Positions 1 through 7,028 of a DNA stretch of 12,744 bases are shown piece after piece. How positions within the stretch are numbered: the first letter of the stretch is position 1; every line of letters begins with the position of its first letter. Origin of the DNA: Verrucomicrobiales bacterium. GTDB taxonomy: Bacteria > Verrucomicrobiota > Verrucomicrobiia > Verrucomicrobiales > DEV007. The DNA is taken from the NCBI GenBank assembly GCA_013911195.1, contig JACETS010000063.1, positions 1 through 12,744 of the forward strand, read 5' to 3'. Below the pieces are notes generated by a model. The model was not told the origin of the DNA. It saw only the letters and a list, made by a program, of their open reading frames with translations, and did no database searches. The position numbers were made by a program, and so were the translations under genes.

Positions 1-1
1 C

Positions 2-1354
2 GCAAATGCTGCCCTAGAAAAACTCTTTGCTCCAAAACAACGGTCAGAACTTGATGCGATGATGCAAGCCAAATTACCTGACAATTGGAGGCCTAATGAA
101 ATTACTCAAGATCAAGCTCAATCAATAATTAAGAAATTCACCCTCCGAGCAATGCGTAGACACACATCGGATGTAACCATCAACAACATCTTAAAACCTC
201 TAAAAGACAAGACCGGACCTGAGCTTTTAAAAGCTCTAAAATTTGAAATGAAGGCCATCATGCTTTCTCCAAAGTTTCTTTATCGTGGACTACTTATGGA
301 AAAGTTTCCCGGGCAACAAAGACCTGTCGATGACTACGAGCTAGCTGAAAGGCTGTCCTATTTTCTTTGGGAAGATAGACCAGACGAGACACTTATGGAC
401 CTAGCCATGAAGGGAGACCTTCATAATAAAGAAACGCTTAAAGAACAAGTTGATAGAATGTTAAAGTCCCCAAAGTCAATCAGCTTGGCAGAAAGCTTTG
501 GCGTCCAATGGCTAGGTATTGCCAACTTGGATGAACTTATTAAAGAGCCCATCTCCCATCACTCCTTAAGACATCAACCTGTTCTTTTCCTTAACCATCT
601 CTTCACCCAAGACCGTCCTGTGATAGAGCTTATTAGTTCAAAAACAACTTTTGTGAATCAAGGAGTCTCAGGTTTCTATGGCCAAGACCGGGCAAGGATG
701 ACCCGCTTCTCAAAGCCCAAAGGGATCGAGAGAACAAAAACTCCATTCGAGGAATTCACTCTCGAAAAAGCCACCTGGCGCGGAGGCATTATCACAATGC
801 CTGGAATACTAACCATGAACCGTGGCCCTATCCAAAGAGGCACATGGCTCTTGCGACGAATTCTTGGAGTGAGACTTGGCGAACCGCCAGCAGACATCCC
901 TCCCATCAAACCATCACCACGTGGCCAGAACTTAACTTTTAGAGAAAGGTTTGAAAGACATCGTAGTGATGCAAGTTGTGCACGCTGTCATGAAAAAATT
1001 GATCCTCTTGGATTTTCTTTGGATCATTATGATGCGAAAGGACAATTTCTTCAAAATAAAGACGCCTTACCGGACGCGTCAGGTAAACTTCCGACCGGTG
1101 AAAGTTTTAAAAACTATGCTGAACTAAAGGAAATATTAGTAACATCACAAAAAGAAAAGATCGTTCGTAATTCAGTAGAAAGAACATTATCTTATGCCAT
1201 GTGCAGGAAGCTGACTCGTCATGATCAACCCACCATTGATCTGATCACAAAAAATATTGTCAAAGACAATGGCACATGGAAAGATCTCTTCGTAGAAATT
1301 GTTAACAGCCTACCCTTCAGAGAAACTATATTTGCTGAAAAAATTAAAGGATGA
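2..1354 (+). CDS. DUF1592/DUF1588/DUF1585 haem-c protein, 5'-truncated by window edge
   Basis: This is the C-terminal part of a PVC-type cytochrome-like protein. The frame is open to the first base, so the ATG at 59 is internal and the true start lies upstream. Numbering from that ATG, residues 65-210 match DUF1592 (FLYRGLL, then ELAERLSYFLW). Residues 240-330 match DUF1588 and contain a haem-binding CARCH at 307-311, followed by the typical K-I-D-P-L-G-F. Residues 350-425 match DUF1585 (ERTLSYAM, then FRE). Full-length relatives run to about 800-900 residues with an N-terminal cytochrome domain, so roughly half is missing here. The TGA stop overlaps the ATG of the next gene (ATGA), which suggests translational coupling with the DUF1552 partner. 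Family membership is clear. The reaction is unknown; an exported redox role is inferred from the haem motif. Confidence 0.9.
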   Translation, partial: ANAALEKLFAPKQRSELDAMMQAKLPDNWRPNEITQDQAQSIIKKFTLRAMRRHTSDVTINNILKPLKDKTGPELLKALKFEMKAIMLSPKFLYRGLLMEKFPGQQRPVDDYELAERLSYFLWEDRPDETLMDLAMKGDLHNKETLKEQVDRMLKSPKSISLAESFGVQWLGIANLDELIKEPISHHSLRHQPVLFLNHLFTQDRPVIELISSKTTFVNQGVSGFYGQDRARMTRFSKPKGIERTKTPFEEFTLEKATWRGGIITMPGILTMNRGPIQRGTWLLRRILGVRLGEPPADIPPIKPSPRGQNLTFRERFERHRSDASCARCHEKIDPLGFSLDHYDAKGQFLQNKDALPDASGKLPTGESFKNYAELKEILVTSQKEKIVRNSVERTLSYAMCRKLTRHDQPTIDLITKNIVKDNGTWKDLFVEIVNSLPFRETIFAEKIKG

Positions 1355-2955
1355 GTAAAAGCTGGAATATAAAAAGAAGAACTTTTTTGAGAGGAGCAGG
1401 AGCTCTCGTTCCTCTACCTTTCCTGAACCTGATGGAAGCCAAAGGCACGAAGCCAATCATCGGGTCCAAGGCTAATCATTCCCCTTTAAGGTTTATCACT
1501 CTTTTTAAACCCAACGGCGTGCACCCTCCTTCTTGGAATATCAATGGAGGAACAGAAAACGATTTCCGCATGTCCCCCCTCATGAAGCCTTTTTCAAAGC
1601 ATCGGGATGATCTTTTGATTTTCGATAATATGGGTGACTTTGGTTTTTCTTCCCACAGTAATTCGACACGGCGATTCCTATCCGGTCACCACAAGAACCG
1701 CAAGACGGCATCTGTTGATCAAATTATTGCGGAAAAGATTGGCGGTGACACAGCTCACCGTTCACTTGAACTGACAACTGAAGGACTATTTGTTAACCAA
1801 ATCGGTTGTAGCTATATATCATACGATCAGAAAGGGCAGCCGCTGCCTCGAGAAAGTGATCCACAACTGGTATTTGATCGATTGTTTCGGAGTCCAAGTC
1901 AGGATCCGAAAAGAAGGAACGAATTCACAAGCCTTCTTGACCGTGTCAGTGATGATGCAAAAGCGTTAAAAAGAAAGTCTGGAAAAGAGGACAATGAAAC
2001 GCTTGATGAATATTTTACAGTCCTAAGGGAAACTGAAAAACGTTTAGAAAGAATGAATGTAGGGACCAACAGTAGCGTTGATTTTTCAACCCTGAAGCGC
2101 CCCGACACACCTGTTACCCTTAATGATCAAGTCGAAGCGATGCTCGATGTAATGGCAATGGCTCTTTGGACTGATTCAACACGTTGCATCAGCTATATGC
2201 TCGGAAACAGTAACAGCCGATTGATTTTTGATTTCCTTGGAATCCAAAAACAGCACCACTACCTGTCCCACTTTTTTAGAAACTTCAGCCGTTCCAACAT
2301 TGACTCACTTTTGAAGATTAGTCTTTGGCATATGGAGAAATTTGACTCTCTATTAGCCAGACTCAAACGATACAAAGATGGCCAAGGATCACTTCTCGAA
2401 AACTCGGTTGTTCTTTTCGGTTCGGGAATGGGACACAGTGATAACCATACTGCACAACGTATCCCCATTATATTAGCTGGCCAAGGAGGAGGCATGTTAA
2501 AGACTGGCCGTTATCTTAGATACTCTAAAAATCAGGAATTAGGACGCCTTCACATGGCTCTCATGCAAAAGTTTGGAATCGACAAAGATTCCTACGCAAA
2601 CTCATCCGCTCCATTACCTGGTCTCGACGGCAGCCCATTTGACGAATTCAAAGAACGCCCCTTTGAAAGTTGGGTCAAGAAAGGTCAGGGAACCATCACT
2701 GCTCAAGGTCGTTTGCGTATGTCGGATAATCTTGATGAAGCGAAAATATTTTATATCGACGTTGAAGGTAAACCTTCTGTTCGTATTGAAATTAACTTTG
2801 GTGACTTCCACAGCTTCAATGTTGCCTACCATGTTGGAACTCCTATCAAGCTAAGTGGAAACAGTAGTGATAAAAATGGACAACTTGTAATTAACAAAAT
2901 TACAGGAATCACTTCCCTGTTTGGTAACAGTAATCCTGGCAAAGCAAACGGTTAA
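1351..2955 (+). CDS. DUF1552 family protein, Tat-exported, with C-terminal extension
   Basis: This 534-residue protein starts with a twin-arginine signal (K-R-R-T-F-L-R-G at 8-15, then a hydrophobic stretch), so it is probably exported folded. Residues about 45-425 follow the DUF1552 plan: F-K-P-N-G-V near 52, S-G-H-H at 111-114, a coiled helical region at 190-235, and G-S-G-M-G-H-S-D-N-H at 357-366. The family signature HxxSHH appears as H-Y-L-S-H-F at 303-308, so its last His is lost. Residues 426-534 go past the usual family end (compare 420 residues in the paralogue at 9680-10942). They look beta-rich, with alternating hydrophobic residues and an OB-like G-T-P-I-K-L-S-G. Translation is probably coupled to the upstream DUF1592 gene through the ATGA overlap. 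No clear Shine-Dalgarno sequence is seen. Function is unknown; it is likely a partner of the DUF1592 protein. Confidence 0.9.
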   Translation: MSKSWNIKRRTFLRGAGALVPLPFLNLMEAKGTKPIIGSKANHSPLRFITLFKPNGVHPPSWNINGGTENDFRMSPLMKPFSKHRDDLLIFDNMGDFGFSSHSNSTRRFLSGHHKNRKTASVDQIIAEKIGGDTAHRSLELTTEGLFVNQIGCSYISYDQKGQPLPRESDPQLVFDRLFRSPSQDPKRRNEFTSLLDRVSDDAKALKRKSGKEDNETLDEYFTVLRETEKRLERMNVGTNSSVDFSTLKRPDTPVTLNDQVEAMLDVMAMALWTDSTRCISYMLGNSNSRLIFDFLGIQKQHHYLSHFFRNFSRSNIDSLLKISLWHMEKFDSLLARLKRYKDGQGSLLENSVVLFGSGMGHSDNHTAQRIPIILAGQGGGMLKTGRYLRYSKNQELGRLHMALMQKFGIDKDSYANSSAPLPGLDGSPFDEFKERPFESWVKKGQGTITAQGRLRMSDNLDEAKIFYIDVEGKPSVRIEINFGDFHSFNVAYHVGTPIKLSGNSSDKNGQLVINKITGITSLFGNSNPGKANG

Positions 2956-2962
2956 GCTGAAC

Positions 2963-4642
2963 CTATTCAGTAGCACCGCAATAACACGCGGCAGGTGGTA
3001 TAACATCAGCGCTAACCCAAGCTAAACGAAAAGCTCTTTCAGCATGCCTTGCTTCTCCTGTGCGACCTTGACCGTTTAAAGCATCCCTTAACCCTAAGAG
3101 AGCCCAACCATTTGCAGGATAAACCTCAAGGTCACGAATAAATATTTTTTCAGCCTCTTTGTATTTACCCTCGACAATAAGTAAAGCACCATAGGAATGA
3201 CGTGCCGGCATCATCCAAGGAGCTGGCTCGGCATAGACAAACTTCTCCTCTATTGCCACGGCTTTTTTAAGTTCTTCCAGCCCTTCAGATCGCCGCCCCG
3301 CTTTAAAGGATGCCTCACCTCTTAAAACATGTTGCGCTATTTTCATGACCTCACTTGCTGGTTGATTTCCAAGATTACGCTCCTTGCCATTTAAAAATTC
3401 AACCGCCTCATCAAGTAAAATGATATGTTCAGCTGCTTTTTTATGGCGACCAGTATTGGCGTAGGCCACCCCCCGAGCATAATGCTGCATTGCTTTTCCA
3501 ACGAATGCCCACTCTGGAGGAGATGGTTCCTTTAGAATTTCCTCCCACATACCGAAACGAACAAGAACATGCCACTTACTGGCAGCAACGCCATCACTAA
3601 AGCCTGCTAAAGCCTCCATTAGAGTAGGCGGAACCTCCCTTTCGATGGCACGCGAAGCTGAAAGGGCTTCTCGCCGGCGGCCCTGCATCGTTGCCGCCCA
3701 GGCCAAAAAATGTCTATTGTGTGCCATGTAAACACGGTACTCACCAGCATTGGGATCACCTTCAAACCAAGCATCATCAAGTGCTGCCGCACGACGGTTA
3801 CAATTAGCGGCATCATCGTATCTCCCCGTTTGCATCCAAATATGGGAAGGCATATGAACTAGATGTCCAGCCGCCGGAATAAGATTAACAAGTCTGTCGG
3901 CTGCAGGCTCTGCGAGCTCCGGCCAAGGTGAAGACTCCATCGTATGAATATACAAATGATTTGCGGCAGGATGATTGGGGTGTTGACGCATAACTCCCTC
4001 GAGAATTGCCCGAAATTGAGGTGTCTTCTTTACTGCTTCTCCCTCCAGAGTCCAATAATTCCATGGCTGCATACAAATCATCGCTTCCGCAGTCCAGACC
4101 GCTACATCAGGATCCATCGGGAACTTTTTCATTACCTTGTTCATCTGAGAGAGATAAGCTTCATTTTGTTCGGTTAGATCCTCAGGGACTGGCCATTGGT
4201 ATCGATGGACTAATGCCTCAATAAGGGCCCTGTTTGCTCCATTCTCTCGTTCTCTGTGCTTAAAAGCCTGTTGAGTAGCTGCATAGGACCATTGATCCTT
4301 CGGCTTATCAATTCCAGGATTGTTCTGATTAGGCCCTCCAGAATAACCGATACCCCACCATGCCATAGCAAAGCCCGGATCAATACGAGTGGCTTCTCGG
4401 AAAGATGAGATAGCACCATCAAAGTTATAACCAAGCATTAATGCCATTCCTTGATCATACCAACGCCTAGCCTCTTCTGATTCAGTAACAACTTCCCGTC
4501 GATAATCTCCTAAACGATCCAGAATCATTGGAGGAGTTGGATCCGGTAACGGTGGAAGCGAGGCCTTAGTTTTAGTTTGTTTTTCAGCAGATACATTAAG
4601 GCATCCACTAACAATTATTAGACCAAAAAATAAGTTCTTCAT
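2963..4642 (-). CDS. TPR-repeat protein, probable lipoprotein, His-rich core
   Basis: This 559-residue protein has a short hydrophobic signal with a lipobox-like V-S-G-C ending at Cys14, so it is probably a lipid-anchored or periplasmic protein. A clear TPR unit lies at about 57-90 (E-E-A-R-R-W-Y-D-Q-G start, A-T-R-I-D-P-G end). Further helical repeats lie at about 250-290, 385-415, 440-470 and 485-515. The central block is rich in His: H-P-N-H-P-A-A-N-H-L-Y-I-H at 221-233 and G-H-L-V-H-M-P-S-H-I-W at 259-269. This block recurs in a widespread uncharacterised bacterial TPR family, which supports the call. The C-terminus ends with C-Y-C-G (553-556). Metal binding is a guess from the His and CxC residues. 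The gene converges on the DUF1552 gene with 7 bases between them. Upstream, a terminator at 4713-4746 separates it from the NTF2-like gene, so it probably has its own promoter; none was convincing in the AT-rich gap. Confidence 0.8.
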   Translation of the reverse strand: MKNLFFGLIIVSGCLNVSAEKQTKTKASLPPLPDPTPPMILDRLGDYRREVVTESEEARRWYDQGMALMLGYNFDGAISSFREATRIDPGFAMAWWGIGYSGGPNQNNPGIDKPKDQWSYAATQQAFKHRERENGANRALIEALVHRYQWPVPEDLTEQNEAYLSQMNKVMKKFPMDPDVAVWTAEAMICMQPWNYWTLEGEAVKKTPQFRAILEGVMRQHPNHPAANHLYIHTMESSPWPELAEPAADRLVNLIPAAGHLVHMPSHIWMQTGRYDDAANCNRRAAALDDAWFEGDPNAGEYRVYMAHNRHFLAWAATMQGRRREALSASRAIEREVPPTLMEALAGFSDGVAASKWHVLVRFGMWEEILKEPSPPEWAFVGKAMQHYARGVAYANTGRHKKAAEHIILLDEAVEFLNGKERNLGNQPASEVMKIAQHVLRGEASFKAGRRSEGLEELKKAVAIEEKFVYAEPAPWMMPARHSYGALLIVEGKYKEAEKIFIRDLEVYPANGWALLGLRDALNGQGRTGEARHAERAFRLAWVSADVIPPAACYCGATE

Positions 4643-4712
4643 TTTAATATATTTTATATAGGAATTTATTAGGATTACTATTTAGTTCTGCATATTTTCT
4701 GGCAAGATCAAA

Positions 4713-4746
4713 AAAGGGTGCCACCATAGAAATGGTAGCACCCTTT
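4713..4746 (-). terminator. Rho-independent terminator of the NTF2-like gene
   Basis: Read on the minus strand, a stem of 15 positions (AAAGGGTGC and TACCAT-type arms, one internal C/A mismatch at 4722/4737) closes a loop of about 4 bases. It is followed directly by six T (complement of A4710-4715). It lies 13 bases past the TAA of the gene at 4760-5251. The opposite strand also has a few T after the stem (4744-4746) but no long run, so it acts mainly for minus-strand transcripts. Confidence 0.9.
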
Positions 4747-4759
4747 AAGTTTGATAATT

Positions 4760-5251
4760 TTACTTTTTAGTACTAACTCCACTAGTTCCTTGACCACCTG
4801 ATACAGGAGACCAATGCTGAGCACGAATCCTCCAAGAATCTCCCTCCTTTGCAAAAACTACAGTTGCCCGAGTCATGTAATGATCCACTGCGGGCCTTCC
4901 TACTTGCTTTTCAGAACCCTCTGCATAAAACATAGCAACAGCAACTTTGCCAGGCTCGACCGGAACAACTGTTATATGTACAGGCCTAATTGTATTATTT
5001 TCGATTTCATTAAATTGCGCATCCTTTTTAACAAATTTTAAAAAGCCACCACTGGACCAAAACTGATAAGAACCTTTATCCGAAATCATTGAAGTCCAAT
5101 GCTTCTTATTGTTCGCCATTTCATACATTTTGAGTACTGCATTAGTGACTTCCTCAACATCCTTGGAATCATTTGATTTGCCGTGATTATCAGCAAACGC
5201 CACACCAAGACACCCAGTAATAACCGATAGTAATAATAATAACTTCTTCAT
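4760..5251 (-). CDS. Small exported NTF2/SnoaL-like (DUF4440-type) protein
   Basis: This 163-residue protein begins with a signal peptide (M-K-K, then a Leu-rich core). It could be cleaved by signal peptidase I after A-F-A (residue 20), or by signal peptidase II before Cys14 (I-T-G-C); both sites are visible. The rest fits one NTF2/SnoaL-like cone domain. It has an N-terminal helix with V-E-E-V-T-N-A-V-L (32-40), a middle part with W-T-S-M-I-S, and C-terminal strands ending T-V-V-F-A-K-E-G-D-S-W-R-I-R-A-Q-H-W (about 130-147), the usual end of such domains. This fold includes enzymes and ligand-binding proteins; no catalytic residues can be named. The tail (150-163) is low complexity, rich in Gly and Ser. 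A promoter-like pair and hairpin lie upstream and a strong terminator downstream, so it appears to be transcribed alone. The DUF4440 assignment is by pattern only. Confidence 0.8.
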   Translation of the reverse strand: MKKLLLLLSVITGCLGVAFADNHGKSNDSKDVEEVTNAVLKMYEMANNKKHWTSMISDKGSYQFWSSGGFLKFVKKDAQFNEIENNTIRPVHITVVPVEPGKVAVAMFYAEGSEKQVGRPAVDHYMTRATVVFAKEGDSWRIRAQHWSPVSGGQGTSGVSTKK

Positions 5252-5273
5252 TTTATTTTTCTATAATTTAAAA

Positions 5274-5295
5274 AGCTGGAGAAACGCCTCCGGCT
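5274..5295 (-). promoter_or_regulatory. Leader hairpin with U-run before the NTF2-like gene (attenuator or sulfatase terminator)
   Basis: On the minus strand AGCCGGAG and CTCCAGCT can pair (8 positions, one C/A mismatch) around a GCGTTT loop, followed by TTTT. The form is that of a rho-independent terminator. It ends about 22 bases before the ATG at 5251 and about 80 bases past the sulfatase stop. It could end the sulfatase transcript, or act as an attenuator or 5' stabiliser for the NTF2-like gene. Too little space remains below it for another promoter. Confidence 0.6.
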
Positions 5296-5305
5296 CATAC
5301 TATCA

Positions 5306-5335
5306 CTTATATAAATAAGCTAAATTTTAAGACAA
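5306..5335 (-). promoter_or_regulatory. Possible sigma70-type promoter for the NTF2-like gene
   Basis: On the minus strand TTGTCT (5335-5330) and TATAAG (5311-5306) are separated by 18 bases, matching the -35 and -10 consensus at 4 and 5 of 6 positions. The expected start would fall near 5299, just before the hairpin at 5274-5295, giving a leader of about 48 bases. The region is very AT-rich, so a chance match is possible. Confidence 0.4.
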
Positions 5336-5376
5336 GACTAAAAATCTAACTAAATGGCAAAATTATGTTAAAAAAA

Positions 5377-6906
5377 TTATTTCAAGGGTCTAGACTTAAT
5401 CTCTTTGCTCCAAGACTCCCACATTTTGGCAAGCTCTTTCGTCTTTGCTTGATTGGTTTTTGCCAAGTTATTCATCTCAGATGGGTCATCCTTAAGATCA
5501 TAAAGCTCCCACGAAGTTTTTCCCTGACGGACTGCTTTCAAATCACCTTGTCTGATTGCATTAGCTCGACCAAAATGCCAGTATAATTCTTTATGAGGTT
5601 CTCTCTTCTTGCCCTCAAAGATTGGCAATAATGATTTACCCATCGGAAGCTTAGTTTTTTTACCGTTGATTTCCTTCGGGTATTTGGCTCCAGTGATATC
5701 CCTGAACGTCGCAGAAATATCAATAATATGTCCCACCTGATCAGTCATACCTGGCTTTATAACACTTGGCCAATGAGCAATGAAAGGCGTTCTCGTCCCA
5801 CCCTCATAATCGGTCGACTTGAATCTTCTATAGGGAGTATTACTGGCATTGGCCCATCCAACCGAAACAGTACGATAACTCTCGACAGGACCAGGAGGAA
5901 TCTTAGGCGTTGTGTTGGGTTGTTCCGGGCAGGCCCCGTTATCGGTTAAAAAAAGTATTAATGTATTCTCCCATTTTCCCAGTTCCTTGACCTTAGCAAA
6001 CAAGCGTCCCAAGTTTTGGTCAACGCGATCAATCATTGCCGCATAGACAGCCATCTTTAGATCCTCTTCGTCTTTCTGTTTTTCAGATAATTCGTCCCAT
6101 GCTTTCGATGCGCGCGGACTCAACTTATGGTTAGGTCCAATGATTCCCATCTTATTCATTCTCGCAAATCGCTGCTTTCGAATTTCATCCCAGCCGATTT
6201 TATATTTACCACGGTACTTAGCAATATCCTCTGGCCAGGCATGAAGAGGATAATGAGGTGCCGTGTAAGGAAGATATAACACAAAAGGTTTATCTTCGCC
6301 TTTATACTCATCAAGTCGTTCCATTGCGTAGTCAGTGAATGCGTCCGTTGTATAAAATTTCTTATCAGGGTTGGTATACCCCATTATTACCTTATCTTCG
6401 ATAGCCCAACGTCTAAGTCTGTTCTGACCTTTTCTACCGGGAAGACCCTCGCCTGCACGAGCTTCAACGCCAGGGTTAAAAAAATTACAACATCCATCAG
6501 CGAGCCCATAATAACGATCAAATCCACGAGTCGTTGGGAGTGGGTTTTGGTGCCACTTTCCAGATATAATGGTTCGATAGCCAACCGTCCGAAGCACTTC
6601 TCCAAAAGTGGCTCCATGCTCCATATTATTATCCCCAATGGAATAGGCATAGTTACCCGTTAGAAGCTCCGCACGTGTAGTATGACACTTAGCCGTATTA
6701 TAGAACTGGGTAAAACGGAGCCCCTCCTTTGCAATTTTATCTAAGTTCGGTGTTTTCACCTCACCTCCATAGCATCCGATATCAGAGTACCCCATATCAT
6801 CGACCATGATGAGTATTATATTCGGTCTACTTTGGTCTGCAGCTTCTGATAAAATGGGACCACAAATAAAATTGCAGATAAGAAGAGTTAATAATGAGAG
6901 TTTCAT
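5377..6906 (-). CDS. Exported sulfatase (type I, S1-like) with atypical CHTTR motif
   Basis: This 509-residue sulfatase has a Sec signal (M-K-L then hydrophobic residues, cleavage around A-A-D at 22-24). Visible active-site elements of the alkaline-phosphatase-like fold: the metal-binding D-D at 36-37 (I-M-V-D-D-M-G-Y), the formylglycine site C74-H-T-T-R78, S-G-K-W-H at 115-119, T-A-P-H at 215-218, T-D-N-G at 321-324 and Lys363. The end (E-L-Y-D-L-K-D-D-P-S-E-M-N-N-L) is the usual C-terminal subdomain of arylsulfatases. Length is normal for the family. Odd: the third position of CxPxR is Thr and not Pro. Conversion to formylglycine needs a separate enzyme, not in this window. The substrate is probably a sulfated polysaccharide or its fragments, inferred from the family and context. 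It follows the DUF1592 gene by 122 bases with no clear terminator between, so it may be partly read through from that operon. Confidence 0.92.
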   Translation of the reverse strand: MKLSLLTLLICNFICGPILSEAADQSRPNIILIMVDDMGYSDIGCYGGEVKTPNLDKIAKEGLRFTQFYNTAKCHTTRAELLTGNYAYSIGDNNMEHGATFGEVLRTVGYRTIISGKWHQNPLPTTRGFDRYYGLADGCCNFFNPGVEARAGEGLPGRKGQNRLRRWAIEDKVIMGYTNPDKKFYTTDAFTDYAMERLDEYKGEDKPFVLYLPYTAPHYPLHAWPEDIAKYRGKYKIGWDEIRKQRFARMNKMGIIGPNHKLSPRASKAWDELSEKQKDEEDLKMAVYAAMIDRVDQNLGRLFAKVKELGKWENTLILFLTDNGACPEQPNTTPKIPPGPVESYRTVSVGWANASNTPYRRFKSTDYEGGTRTPFIAHWPSVIKPGMTDQVGHIIDISATFRDITGAKYPKEINGKKTKLPMGKSLLPIFEGKKREPHKELYWHFGRANAIRQGDLKAVRQGKTSWELYDLKDDPSEMNNLAKTNQAKTKELAKMWESWSKEIKSRPLK

Positions 6907-7028
6907 AAAAGATATTAATTCACTTTAGCAGTAAATTTTGAAATTGGCAGCTCCTCAATTTACCAAAATTTAGATGAAATTGATAACTCTTGAATTGTTA
7001 GAAATAGAGAATTTTTGGAATTAAAGGC

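Noticed and set aside
59..61. ATG at 59 as the start of the DUF1592 gene
   Set aside because: The same frame is open from base 2 (A-N-A-A-L-E-K-L-F and on) and the family's N-terminal half is missing, so this Met is internal.
5370..5376. Seven T after the sulfatase stop (minus strand) as a terminator
   Set aside because: No stem precedes it; the nearest hairpin with a U-run is at 5274-5295.
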